Of a stretch of DNA of 38,809 bases, positions 17,811-26,538 are shown in pieces (position 1 is the first letter of the stretch; every line of letters begins with the position of its first letter). Source of the stretch: Pseudomonadota bacterium (GTDB lineage Bacteria; Myxococcota_A; UBA796; UBA9615); NCBI GenBank assembly GCA_024229515.1, contig JAAESI010000260.1, forward strand, positions 1-38,809. Reading direction: 5' to 3'. Position numbers and translations under genes: made by a program. A model generated the notes under the pieces. That model saw only the letters and a program-made list of their open reading frames with translations, did no database searches and was not told where the DNA came from.

Positions 17811-19013
17811 TCAGGCCACGACGCCGGCGGCGCGCAGCCGCTCGGTCTCGTCCGGGGCGAGCCCCACCTCGGCGAGCAGCGAGCCGGTGTGCTCGCCGTA
17901 CGCGGGGGCGAAAGGCAGGGTGGAGTCGATGGCGGCGAGGTGGTCGGTGTCGACCGCAGCGGGGGGCAGGCGCACGACGCGGCCGTCGGGGGCGACGGTG
18001 CGCAGCGCCGTCTCCTGGACGAACGGGAGCTCCATCACCCCCTCGATCGGGGTGATCGGACCGTGGGGGATGGCGGCCGCGGCCAGGGCCTCGCCGGCCT
18101 CCTGGGAGGTCATCCCGGAGGTGACCCCACCGATCAGCCCGTGGAGGTCGTCCTTGTGCGTGCGGCGGCCCTCGTTGGTGGCGAACCGCGGCTCGTCCAG
18201 GGCGGCGAAGCGGGGGTGCGCGGCGAACCGGCCCCACTGGGCGTCGCTGCCGATCGCCACGTAGATCCAGCCGTCGGCCGTCGGGTAGGCGTTGACGGGG
18301 ATGAACTGGCGGTGCTCGTTGCCGGACCGCCGCAGCTCGTCCGGCGGGCTCCCCATGTCGAGCATCGGCAGGAAGGTGTGCAGCCAGGAGGTCGCGGCGC
18401 GGGCCATCGAGACGTCGATGCAGCGGCCGCCCCCACCCTCGGACCGCTGCCACAGCGCGTGGATCACCTGGGTGAACGCCTCGTCGCCGGCCTTGAGGTC
18501 GATGATCGGGGGACCGCACTGGGTCGGGGGCCCGTCCGCGGGGCCGGTCAGGTCCATGTACCCGCAGACCGCCTGGAGCACCGGGTCGTAGCCGGGCACG
18601 TTCGGCCGATCCAGGCCCATCGCCGAGATGCCGCACCAGATCAGGTCGGGGTTGCAGGCCTGGAGCGTGGCGGCGTCGATGCCCAGCGCCTTATGGCGGG
18701 ACGGCATCGTGTTCGTGCAAAACACGTCCACCGGCAGCTCGCGGATCAGGCGGTGCAGGACCGCGCGCCCCTCCTCGGTCTTGAGGTTGACCGCGATCGC
18801 CTCTTTGCCCGCGTTCGGCGCGACGTAGTAGCTGTGGCGGTCCTCGCCCGCGACCGGCCGGCCGATGTACCGGTTGGGGTCGCCCTTGCTCACCCGGCTC
18901 GGCACGGGCGTCGGCTCCAGCCGGATCACCCGCCAGCCGAGGTGGACCATGCGCAGCGTCGCGTACGACATGCTCAGCGCCTGCTCCAGGCTCAGGACGA
19001 CGGGGGTGGCCAT
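17811..19013 (-). CDS. Family III CoA-transferase (IaaL-like)
   Basis: A 400-residue CaiB/BaiF-type CoA-transferase of normal length. The catalytic Asp is in PPIIDLKAGDE (Asp172). In the Aromatoleum indoleacetate pathway the family III enzyme IaaL acts on phenylsuccinyl-type CoA esters and is proposed to place CoA on the correct carboxylate of (2-aminophenyl)succinate before the mutase step. Here the gene directly follows the mutase large subunit (TGATG overlap), which supports the same role. Other dicarboxylate substrates cannot be excluded. Confidence 0.88.
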   Translation of the reverse strand: MATPVVLSLEQALSMSYATLRMVHLGWRVIRLEPTPVPSRVSKGDPNRYIGRPVAGEDRHSYYVAPNAGKEAIAVNLKTEEGRAVLHRLIRELPVDVFCTNTMPSRHKALGIDAATLQACNPDLIWCGISAMGLDRPNVPGYDPVLQAVCGYMDLTGPADGPPTQCGPPIIDLKAGDEAFTQVIHALWQRSEGGGGRCIDVSMARAATSWLHTFLPMLDMGSPPDELRRSGNEHRQFIPVNAYPTADGWIYVAIGSDAQWGRFAAHPRFAALDEPRFATNEGRRTHKDDLHGLIGGVTSGMTSQEAGEALAAAAIPHGPITPIEGVMELPFVQETALRTVAPDGRVVRLPPAAVDTDHLAAIDSTLPFAPAYGEHTGSLLAEVGLAPDETERLRAAGVVA

Positions 19014-20623
19014 CAGAACCTCACCGGCTCGGCGTACGTGCCGAAGATGTCCTTGAGGGCGCCGACCACCTCGCCGACCGTGGCGTAGACCTCGACCGCG
19101 TCCAGGATCACGGGCATTACGTTGGCGCCGGACTCAGCCGCTCCGCGCACCCGCTGCAGGGCGGTCGCGACCGCCGCGTCATCCCGCTGCTCCTTGACGG
19201 CGGCGAGGCGGCGCAACTGCTTGTCGGCCTCCTCGCGGCGGTAGGGGTGGAACTCGACGTCCTGGTCGACCTCGCCCTCATCCACGTGGAGGTTGACGCC
19301 GACCTTGGGGAACTCGCCGGAGCGGAGCCGCCGCTCGAGCTGGTAGGCCTGCCGGTTCACCTCGGCTTGAGCCCAGCCGCTGGCCACGGCGTCGACGATG
19401 CCGCCCTGCCGCTCCAGCTCGGCCATCTGCTCCCGGATCAGCTCCTCCATCTGGTTGGTCGTCGTCTCGACGAACCAGGAGCCGGCGAGCGGGTCGACCG
19501 TGTCGCACAGCCCGATCTCGGTGGCGAGGATCTGCATCGTGCGCAGCGACAGCCGGGCCGCGTCCTCCGAGGGGATGGTGTAGGCCTCGTCCCAGCTGCA
19601 CAGGGCCATGGTCTGGGTGCCCGACAGCGCGCTCGTCATCGCGTAGTAGGCGCCGCGCACGATGTTGTTGTGCGGCTGCTGGATGGTCAGCCCGCCGCCG
19701 CCGCCGCCGGCGATCATGCGCAGCCGCATGGCCTTGGGATCGGTGACGCCGTAGCGCTCCTTCAGCAGGTGCGCCCACAGCCGGCGGCCGGCCCGGAACT
19801 TCGCGACCTGCTCCCAGAGGTTGCCGTGGATGTCGAAGTTGAAGGTCAGCCCCGCCGCGCAGCGGTCCGCCGACAGCCCCCGGGCGATCGCCCGCTCGAG
19901 GTAGGCGCAGGCGATCGACAGGCCGTAGCCCATCTCCTGGGCAGGCGTCGCCCCCGACTCCCGCACGTGGTAGCCGCAGACGCTGACCGGGCTGTACTTG
20001 GGGGCGTGCTCGGCGCAGAACTCCATCGTGTCGACCACGAGCCGCACCGACGGCTCGACCGGGAAGATCCAGGTCCCCCGACCGATGAACTCCTTGAGGA
20101 TGTCGTTCTGGGCGTTGCCCCGGAGCTTGTTCAGCTCGTAGCCGCGCTTGCGCGCCATCGCGAAGTACATCGCCATCAGCGCGACGGCCGAGCCGTTGAT
20201 GGTCATCGACACCGTGATGGCGTCCAGATCGATCCCCGCGAACGCCTCCTCGACGTCCGCGAGCGTGTCCACCGCCATACCGACCCGGCCGACCTCGCCC
20301 CGGGCCATCGGGTCGTCGCTGTCGAGCCCGCACTGCGTGGGCAGGTCGAACGCCACGTTCAGCCCCGTGTTGCCGTGCTTGATGAGGTACTGGAACCGCT
20401 CCTGGGTCTCGGCGGCGGTGCCGAAGCCGGAGTACTGGCGCATGGTCCAGGGGCGGGCCCGGTACATGTGGCGGTGCACGCCGCGGGTGAATGGGTACTC
20501 GCCCGGCTCCCCCACGCCGTCGAGGCCGCCGGTCCGCTCGACGTCGTCGGCGGTGTAGATCGGCTGGATCTCCAGCCCGGACTCCCACACGAGCGGGCGC
20601 ATGGTCGGCTTGGGACGGCTCAC
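19013..20623 (-). CDS. Acyl-CoA mutase large subunit, B12-dependent (proposed arylsuccinyl-CoA/benzylmalonyl-CoA mutase)
   Basis: A 536-residue catalytic subunit of the methylmalonyl-CoA mutase family without a C-terminal B12 domain; a separate gene upstream supplies that domain. The GTG start at 20623 has a strong AGGAGG 7 nt away and overlaps the small-subunit stop. Aligned by hand to methylmalonyl-CoA mutase, the residues that hold the substrate carboxylate are kept: Tyr64 (QYSGF, for Tyr89) and Arg182 (ten residues after Gln172 of AQNDILKEF, for Arg207). His219 (GYHV, for His244) is also kept. Isobutyryl- and 2-hydroxyisobutyryl-CoA mutases change these positions. A free carboxylate on the substrate is therefore expected, which fits (2-aminophenyl)succinyl-CoA to 2-aminobenzylmalonyl-CoA (IaaGH type). 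Methylmalonyl-CoA mutase itself is the alternative. Confidence 0.88.
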   Translation of the reverse strand: MSRPKPTMRPLVWESGLEIQPIYTADDVERTGGLDGVGEPGEYPFTRGVHRHMYRARPWTMRQYSGFGTAAETQERFQYLIKHGNTGLNVAFDLPTQCGLDSDDPMARGEVGRVGMAVDTLADVEEAFAGIDLDAITVSMTINGSAVALMAMYFAMARKRGYELNKLRGNAQNDILKEFIGRGTWIFPVEPSVRLVVDTMEFCAEHAPKYSPVSVCGYHVRESGATPAQEMGYGLSIACAYLERAIARGLSADRCAAGLTFNFDIHGNLWEQVAKFRAGRRLWAHLLKERYGVTDPKAMRLRMIAGGGGGGLTIQQPHNNIVRGAYYAMTSALSGTQTMALCSWDEAYTIPSEDAARLSLRTMQILATEIGLCDTVDPLAGSWFVETTTNQMEELIREQMAELERQGGIVDAVASGWAQAEVNRQAYQLERRLRSGEFPKVGVNLHVDEGEVDQDVEFHPYRREEADKQLRRLAAVKEQRDDAAVATALQRVRGAAESGANVMPVILDAVEVYATVGEVVGALKDIFGTYAEPVRF

Positions 20624-21018
20624 GCGGGGACCTCCTGTTCGATGAAGGCGACGATGTCGTCGAAGTCGGAGCCGGTCGGGAACACGCCGCCGACTCCGAG
20701 CGCCTGGAGCGCGGGGATGTCTCGGCGCGGGATGTTGCCGCCGACCATCCACAGCAGGCCCTTGAGCAGGCCCCGACGGTCGAGCTCCTCGCGGAGTTGC
20801 TCGCACAGCGGGACGTGCGCGCCGGACAGCACGGACAGGCCGACCACCGCGACGTCCTCCTCGTCGGCGGTCGCCGCGATCGCTTCGGCCGACTGGCGCA
20901 GGCCGGTGTAGATGACCTCCATGCCGGCGTCGCGGAGGGCGCGGCACAGGATCTTGGCGCCGACGTCGTGCCCGTCGAGGCCCGGCTTGGCGATCAAGAC
21001 GCGGATGCGGCGGGTCAT
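20620..21018 (-). CDS. B12-binding small subunit of the acyl-CoA mutase
   Basis: A 132-residue cobalamin-binding domain. The base-off/His-on motif DGHDVG (cobalt-ligand His17), the GLSVLSG loop and the VGGNIP loop are all present. It overlaps both the acyl-CoA dehydrogenase gene (ATGA) and the large-subunit gene (GTGA), so stoichiometric expression is likely. No MeaB-type reactivating GTPase gene is seen in the window, so reactivation must be supplied from elsewhere. Confidence 0.93.
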   Translation of the reverse strand: MTRRIRVLIAKPGLDGHDVGAKILCRALRDAGMEVIYTGLRQSAEAIAATADEEDVAVVGLSVLSGAHVPLCEQLREELDRRGLLKGLLWMVGGNIPRRDIPALQALGVGGVFPTGSDFDDIVAFIEQEVPA

Positions 21019-22133
21019 CGGCTGAGCTCCTTGGCGATGTTGACCCGGAGGATCTCGGACGTGCCGCCTCCGATCAGGGTGAAGCGGATGTCCCGGAGGT
21101 ACCGCTCGATGGGGTACTCCTCGGCGTAGCCGTAGCTGGCGAGCACCCGCGCGGCCCGCTCGCACACCCGGTGCGCCGCCTCGGACGCGAACAGCTTCGC
21201 CATCGACGCCTCGTGCGCGTTGGGGAGCCCCTGGTCGGAGCGCCACGCCGCCCAGCGCGTCATCTGGCGGGCGGCGGCGAGGTCGACGGCCATGTCCGCG
21301 AGGTGGGCCTGGATCGCGCCGAACCGGTTGATCGGCTTGCCGAACTGGGTGCGCTGCCCGGCGTACACCACCGTGTCGTTCAGCGCCGCCTGGGCCGTGC
21401 CCACCGCCAGCGCGGCCGTCATCACCCGGATCTCCGCAAGCAGGTCCCGCAGGTAGCTGGTCCCCTTGTCCTGCTCGCCCAGGAGCGCGGTCGCGGGGGT
21501 GTTCTCGAAGGAGACCTCCGAGGTCACCGACGCCCGCACGCCCATCTTGCCGATCGACCGACCGACGACGAGGCCGGCGGCGCCCCGCTCGACGAGGAAG
21601 ACGCTCAGCGCCCGCTCGCCCGTGCGCGCGAACACCGTGAACAGGTCCGCGGAGGGGGCCGACGTGATCCAGGTCTTGGCCCCCGACAGCAGCCAGGTGC
21701 CGTCCTTGTGTGCCGCCCGCGTCGTCATCGAGAAGAGGTCCGAGCCGGCGTCCGGTTCGGTCATGCAGACCGTGCCCAGCAGCTCGCCCCGGACCACCGC
21801 GCCGATCAGCCGCTCCCGCAGCGCGCCGTCGGTGAACCGGTGCAGGAACGTCGTCCCCATCAGCGACTGCATGGCGCAGGCGGCCGCCACCGAGAGGCTC
21901 CCCCGGGCCAGTTCCTCGGTCGCGAGCGCGTACGACACGACGTCCATCCCGGTGCCGGCGGGCTCGGGGTAGCGCATGCCGAAGTAGCCCAGCTCGCCGA
22001 CCTTGGCGAGCAGCTCACGCGGGATCGCTCCGGCCTTGTCGAGCTCGCCCGCGATCGGCCGAATCTCGCGATCGGAGAACTCGGCGAACGTGCGCCGGAC
22101 GGCCTCCTGGGTGTCGGTGAGGGCGAAGTCCAC
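21015..22133 (-). CDS. Acyl-CoA dehydrogenase lacking the catalytic Glu (IaaF-like benzylmalonyl-CoA dehydrogenase)
   Basis: A 372-residue FAD acyl-CoA dehydrogenase with normal family motifs: TVCMTEPDAGSD (121-132), WITSAP (155-160) and QRTQFGKPI (260-268). Where most members have YEGT with the catalytic base, this one has IGGGTSE, so Gly356 replaces Glu. The alternative base position of isovaleryl/long-chain enzymes aligns with Ile235, one residue after Glu234. IaaF of Aromatoleum oxidatively decarboxylates benzylmalonyl-CoA to cinnamoyl-CoA, and loss of the carboxyl group replaces proton abstraction. A missing base and a position next to the mutase genes fit that enzyme. It starts with GTG, 1 bp after the hyuB-type gene. 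No etfAB is nearby. Confidence 0.85.
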   Translation of the reverse strand: MDFALTDTQEAVRRTFAEFSDREIRPIAGELDKAGAIPRELLAKVGELGYFGMRYPEPAGTGMDVVSYALATEELARGSLSVAAACAMQSLMGTTFLHRFTDGALRERLIGAVVRGELLGTVCMTEPDAGSDLFSMTTRAAHKDGTWLLSGAKTWITSAPSADLFTVFARTGERALSVFLVERGAAGLVVGRSIGKMGVRASVTSEVSFENTPATALLGEQDKGTSYLRDLLAEIRVMTAALAVGTAQAALNDTVVYAGQRTQFGKPINRFGAIQAHLADMAVDLAAARQMTRWAAWRSDQGLPNAHEASMAKLFASEAAHRVCERAARVLASYGYAEEYPIERYLRDIRFTLIGGGTSEILRVNIAKELSR

Positions 22134-22134
22134 G

Positions 22135-23868
22135 TCAGCCCCGCAACTCGGCGGTGGTGGCCTCGTCCAGCTCGAGCGTGTCCGGGTCGATCGCCACGCC
22201 GTACTGCTCGCGCGCGGCCTCCGGGCTGGTGACGCCGTCCCGCACCTCCTTGTGCACGAGGGCGGCCGGCCGCTCGTGGGGGCTACCGTAGCCGCCTCCG
22301 CCGCCGGCGGTCTGCACGTACAGGGTCCCCTTGGGGATGCCGGTCAGCAGGTCCTTGCTCGTGGGCACCCGGACCTCGCCGTCCGGCAGGCGCAGCTCGA
22401 TGCGGTTCAGCGTGCCGTCGCCCCCGCCGAAGAGGCCGAACGCCGGCTCGACGTCGCCGTCTCCGAACGTGACGATCTGGGTGTCGTCGCTGCCGACGAC
22501 GTAGCGGGTCTCGACCCCCAGCCCGCCGCGGTACTGGCCCGCGCCGGCCGAGTCGGTGAGGTACTCGTGCAGCAGGAGCCGGTGAGGCGTCATCTGCTCG
22601 AACATCTCGTAGTCCTGGTCGAGGATGCCGCCGGAGGCGTCGATCATGCCGATGTGGTCGTAGCCGTCGGTGTCGCAGGTGGCGCCGCTGCCCCCCTTGA
22701 GCCCCATGAAGAGGATGTCGACGTAGGCGTCGTCGCGGCGGGGGTGGTCCCCGGTGCTCAGCGAACACAGCAGGTTGTTCCAGCCGGCGGTGACCCGCTC
22801 CGGCACCACCGGCGCCAGCGCGCGGATGATGGCGTCGGCGTTCGGCGGGCAGAGGTGGTTGCCGAAGGTCGTCGCAGCCGGGTAGGCGGCGTTGAGCACG
22901 GTCCCCTCGGGGATGACGATCTCCAGCGGCTGGATCATCCCGTGGTTGTGCGGGATGTCGGGGTTCACCATCTGCAGGAAGGTCAGCACCGTGGCCGACG
23001 CGCTCGAGGTGTAGGTGCCGTTGACGAAGCCGTTGGTCTGGGGGTCGGTGTCGGTGTAGTCGAACGTGACCCGCTCGTCCTCGACCCGGACGGTGACCCG
23101 GATCTGGTAGGTCGAGCCGGGGTTCTTGCCGTCGAAGTAGATCGTCGCTTCGCCCTTGTACTCCCCGTTGGGGATGGCCCGAATCTCGGCCTCTATCATG
23201 CTGCGGGCGGCGTCGAAGAGGGCGAGCTTGTGGCGCTCGAAGACGTCCAAACCGTACTTGTCGATGAGGGCCAGCAGCCCCCGCTCGCCGACGGTGCAGG
23301 CGCCGATCTCGGCCCGCATGTCCTCGGCCACGATGTCGAGCCGGATGTTCGCGAAGATCAGGTCCCAGACGTCCTCGCGGAGCTCGCCGCGCTCGTAGAC
23401 CTTCACCGCGGGGATGCGCAGCGCCTCCTGCCAGACCTCGGTGGCGTTGGGGTTGTAGCCCCCCCGCACGTTGCCTCCGATGTCGGCCATGTGGCCCTTG
23501 GCGGCGGCCCAGGCGACGAGGGTCTCGCCGTGGAAGATCGGCTTGAAGCAGGCGACGTCGTTGTTCTGGTTGCCCAGGGTGAACACGTCGTTGTGGAAGA
23601 AGACGTCGCCGGGGTAGACGCGGCCGGCGAACTTCTTGGCGATGAACTCGCAGACCGGGCCGAGCGAGAAGCTCAGGATCGGCAGGTTCTCCGTCTGCTC
23701 CAGCATCCGCCCTTCGGCGTCGTACAGCCCTGTCACGAAGTCTTTCGCTTCGCACAGGATCGGCGAGCGCGTCGTCTTCTCCATGGTCAGCGACATCTCG
23801 TCCGTGATCGCCTTGAGCGCTCGGCCGAGGATGGAGACGAGGATCTTGTCGATGGTCGGCTCAGGCAT
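22135..23868 (-). CDS. HyuB-type hydantoinase/carboxylase beta subunit
   Basis: A 577-residue member of the hydantoinase B/oxoprolinase family (PF02538). It begins with the typical N-terminus (ILGRALKAITDEMSLTMEKTTRSP) and has HNDVFTLGNQNNDVACFKPIF near 92-112 and a GGGGGYGSP C-terminal motif. With the HyuA partner these enzymes use ATP to open lactam rings (hydantoin, oxoproline) or to carboxylate ketones. Anaerobic indoleacetate degraders encode such a two-subunit enzyme to open the lactam ring of the 2-oxoindole intermediate. It overlaps hyuA by 8 bp. Confidence 0.9.
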   Translation of the reverse strand: MPEPTIDKILVSILGRALKAITDEMSLTMEKTTRSPILCEAKDFVTGLYDAEGRMLEQTENLPILSFSLGPVCEFIAKKFAGRVYPGDVFFHNDVFTLGNQNNDVACFKPIFHGETLVAWAAAKGHMADIGGNVRGGYNPNATEVWQEALRIPAVKVYERGELREDVWDLIFANIRLDIVAEDMRAEIGACTVGERGLLALIDKYGLDVFERHKLALFDAARSMIEAEIRAIPNGEYKGEATIYFDGKNPGSTYQIRVTVRVEDERVTFDYTDTDPQTNGFVNGTYTSSASATVLTFLQMVNPDIPHNHGMIQPLEIVIPEGTVLNAAYPAATTFGNHLCPPNADAIIRALAPVVPERVTAGWNNLLCSLSTGDHPRRDDAYVDILFMGLKGGSGATCDTDGYDHIGMIDASGGILDQDYEMFEQMTPHRLLLHEYLTDSAGAGQYRGGLGVETRYVVGSDDTQIVTFGDGDVEPAFGLFGGGDGTLNRIELRLPDGEVRVPTSKDLLTGIPKGTLYVQTAGGGGGYGSPHERPAALVHKEVRDGVTSPEAAREQYGVAIDPDTLELDEATTAELRG

Positions 23869-25939
23869 GTCCGCCCTCCCGCACCTGCAGCACGATGCTC
23901 CCGAGGGGGTCCACGGTGGCGGCGTAGCGGGCGCTGACGAAGATGGTGGTGTCGGTCCGCTCGATGAGGGCGGGGCCGGCGATGACGCCGCCGGCCAACA
24001 GCGCGTGGCCGTCGTAGACCGGGACCGACTCGAAGCGGGACCGGTCGGGCACCCACGCCCGCCGCTCCCCCGTGCGGGCAGCGCTGGCGTCGGGGCCGCC
24101 GTGCTCCAGCCGGGGCAGCCGGGGCCGCTCGGTGGTGCCGACGGACCGCACCCGCACGTTGATCAGCTCGAGCCCGGTGCCGGCGTCGGCGAGGTCGTAC
24201 CCGTACAGCCGGTCGTGGGCGGCGTGGAACGCGGCAGCGACGGCTTCGAGGTCCCCGCTGACCACGGCGGCGGCGTCGATGGGGACCGTGACCTCGTGGT
24301 ACTGCTTGAGGTACCGCAGGTCGAGGGCGACGTGGTGCTCGATGCTCTCGGCACCCTCCAGGGTCAGCTGGCGCGCGCCCTCCCCGCTCATCGAGTCGAC
24401 CATGCCCGCGAGCACCGTCGGGTCGATGGAAGCGAGCGGGCCGATGCACGACCGGACGAAGTCGTGCTGCAGATCCGACAGGAGCATGCCCGTGGCGCAC
24501 AGCGTCGAGGCGGTGCGGGGCACGATGAGGGTCGGGATCTCCAGCTCCGCGGCGATGGCGCAGGCGTGCAGGCCGCCGGCCCCGCCGGCCACCACCATCG
24601 GGAACTCCCGAGGGTCGAGGCCGCGCTTGATGGTCACCTCGCGCACGCCGAAGGCCATGTTCGTGTTGATGACCGCGTACATGCCGGCCGCCGCTTCGTC
24701 GACGGACAGCCCGAGCGGATCGGCGACGTGCTCGGCGATGGCGGCCCGGGACTTGTCCAGGTCCAGCGGGAGGGAGCCCCCCGCGAAGGCCGCCGGGTCG
24801 AGGTAGCCCAGGACCAGGTCAGCGTCGGTGCAGGCCGGCAGCGTGCCGCCCCGTCCGTAGCAGGCGGGCCCGGGGAGGGCGCCGGCGGACGCCGGTCCCA
24901 TGCGCAGCAGGCCACCCGCGTCGATCCAGCCGATGGAGCCACCCCCGGCGCCGATCGTCGCGATCTCGAGCATCGGCAGGGCGATGCGGAGCCGGTCGAT
25001 CTCGCCGTCGCTGCTCAGGGCCGCCGAGCCGCCACGGACCAACGACGCGTCGAAGCTCGTGCCCCCCATGTCGACCAGCAGGCAGTCCTCGTGATCGAGG
25101 GCCCCCGCGTACGCCGCCGCCGCACGCGGTCCCGCCGCGGGTCCGCTCAGCAGGGTCGTCGCCGGCCGGGATCGCACGACCTCGGGCAGCGCCACGCCGC
25201 CGTTGCTCTGCATGATCAGGAGGATGCCGCCGAAGCCGGTCTCGGACAGGCGGGACAGCAGGCTGGCGAGGTAGTCGCGCAGCACCGGCCCGATGTAGGC
25301 GTTCAGCACCGTGGTGGAGACCCGCTCATAGAACCGGATCGTCGGCATCACCTCGGACGAGATGCTCAGCCACGCATCCGGCAGCTCCTCGCGCAGCACC
25401 TCGGCGACGGCCTGCTCGTGGCGGCCGTCGGCGTAGGCGTGCATGAAGCAGATCGCGACGGCGTCGATGCCTTCGGCGCGGAACGTGCGCGCCGCGGCCC
25501 GCACCTCCTCCAGTGACAGCGGCTCGATCTCGGCCCCCGTGCAGTCCAGCCGGCCGGGCACCGCGAGTCGGAGCCGACGGGGCACCAGCGGCACCACGTT
25601 GGTGTAGCGGTTGTCGTACTGCCGCTCCCGGATGCCCCGCCGCATCTCCAGGGCGTCGCGCACCCCGGCGGTGGTGACGAGGCCGGTGCGGGCGCCTCCC
25701 CGGGTCAGCGCCGCGTTGGTCGTCACGGTGGTCCCGTGCACGATCAGGCTGGTCTGCGCGGCCAGCTCGGCCGTCGAGATCCCGCGGGACTCGGCGATGG
25801 CGCGCAGCCCCGCGAGCACGCCCAGCGAGGGGTCCTGGGGCGTGGACAGGACCTTGAAGGTCTCCGCGTCGGAGTCCCCGGACCACAAGAACAGGTCCGT
25901 GAAGGTGCCTCCGACGTCGATGCCGATGCGGTAGCTCAC
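23861..25939 (-). CDS. HyuA-type hydantoinase/carboxylase alpha subunit (ATP-dependent)
   Basis: A 692-residue hydantoinase A/oxoprolinase-family ATPase of standard length. Actin-like phosphate-binding motifs are GIDVGGTFTD (5-14) and LLVDMGGTSFD; AGGGSIGWID and GPACYGRGG follow. The GTG start overlaps the iorB stop (GTGA). It pairs with the HyuB-type subunit. In this operon the best-fitting reaction is ATP-driven hydrolysis of the 2-oxoindoleacetyl lactam to the (2-aminophenyl)succinyl derivative. Acetone or acetophenone carboxylase activity is the family alternative. Those enzymes usually have an additional small subunit, which I do not see. Confidence 0.9.
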   Translation of the reverse strand: MSYRIGIDVGGTFTDLFLWSGDSDAETFKVLSTPQDPSLGVLAGLRAIAESRGISTAELAAQTSLIVHGTTVTTNAALTRGGARTGLVTTAGVRDALEMRRGIRERQYDNRYTNVVPLVPRRLRLAVPGRLDCTGAEIEPLSLEEVRAAARTFRAEGIDAVAICFMHAYADGRHEQAVAEVLREELPDAWLSISSEVMPTIRFYERVSTTVLNAYIGPVLRDYLASLLSRLSETGFGGILLIMQSNGGVALPEVVRSRPATTLLSGPAAGPRAAAAYAGALDHEDCLLVDMGGTSFDASLVRGGSAALSSDGEIDRLRIALPMLEIATIGAGGGSIGWIDAGGLLRMGPASAGALPGPACYGRGGTLPACTDADLVLGYLDPAAFAGGSLPLDLDKSRAAIAEHVADPLGLSVDEAAAGMYAVINTNMAFGVREVTIKRGLDPREFPMVVAGGAGGLHACAIAAELEIPTLIVPRTASTLCATGMLLSDLQHDFVRSCIGPLASIDPTVLAGMVDSMSGEGARQLTLEGAESIEHHVALDLRYLKQYHEVTVPIDAAAVVSGDLEAVAAAFHAAHDRLYGYDLADAGTGLELINVRVRSVGTTERPRLPRLEHGGPDASAARTGERRAWVPDRSRFESVPVYDGHALLAGGVIAGPALIERTDTTIFVSARYAATVDPLGSIVLQVREGGHA

Positions 25940-26538
25940 GAGGTCATCGCTCCCCGGCCGGCCGCGAACGCCCGCCTGTTGGATTCGAGGTACTTCGGGG
26001 GGGAGCGCTGCTCGAACTGAGCGAGCACGGCGTCCCCCGCGAACGGTAGCCAGGACTGCGAGGCGAGCACCCCGAGCATGGCGGCGTTGATGGGGCCGGA
26101 CCCTCCCCCGTCCGACGCGAGGGCGCGTCCGTCCACCGCGACGAGATCGGCGACGAGGGGGCGGATGGTGTCGAAGATGCCGTCGGGGTCGGGGTACTCG
26201 GCCCCCTGCAGCGCCATCGGGGTCGGCACGATGTGCGCGCGGCTGACCGCCACCCGGCTCCCGGGGTGCAGCCGGGGGCGCGCCCGGAGCAGCTCCAGCG
26301 GCTCCAGCGCAACGACCACGTCGGCGCCTCGGAGCGGCAGGAAGGGGCTGTCCCCGGGGCCGATCACGACGGTCGACTCCACGCTCCCGCCCCGCTGGGA
26401 CATCCCGTGGATCTGACCGATCCGGACCGGCAGGCCGGACGCCCTGGCCGCCTCTCCGATCACCCGCGCCGCCGTGATCGCGCCCTGGCCCCCGACCCCG
26501 ACGACCAGCACCGACACCGTCGGGAAGGACGCGGTCAT
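25936..26538 (-). CDS. iorB: Indolepyruvate:ferredoxin oxidoreductase beta subunit (IorB)
   Basis: A 200-residue gamma/beta-type domain of the 2-oxoacid:ferredoxin oxidoreductase family. It contains the glycine-rich VGVGGQGAITAARV (about 13-26) and IGQIHGMSQRGGSVES, a hallmark of IorB. With IorA it decarboxylates aryl-pyruvates to aryl-acetyl-CoA and reduces ferredoxin. It is coupled to both neighbours (ATGA with iorA, GTGA with hyuA). Confidence 0.92.
   Translation of the reverse strand: MTASFPTVSVLVVGVGGQGAITAARVIGEAARASGLPVRIGQIHGMSQRGGSVESTVVIGPGDSPFLPLRGADVVVALEPLELLRARPRLHPGSRVAVSRAHIVPTPMALQGAEYPDPDGIFDTIRPLVADLVAVDGRALASDGGGSGPINAAMLGVLASQSWLPFAGDAVLAQFEQRSPPKYLESNRRAFAAGRGAMTS

Noticed and set aside
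22135..25939. HyuAB read as acetone or acetophenone carboxylase
   Set aside because: No additional carboxylase subunit is encoded nearby, and the mutase, CoA-transferase and Mo-hydroxylase context fits the lactam-opening enzyme. It is not fully excluded.
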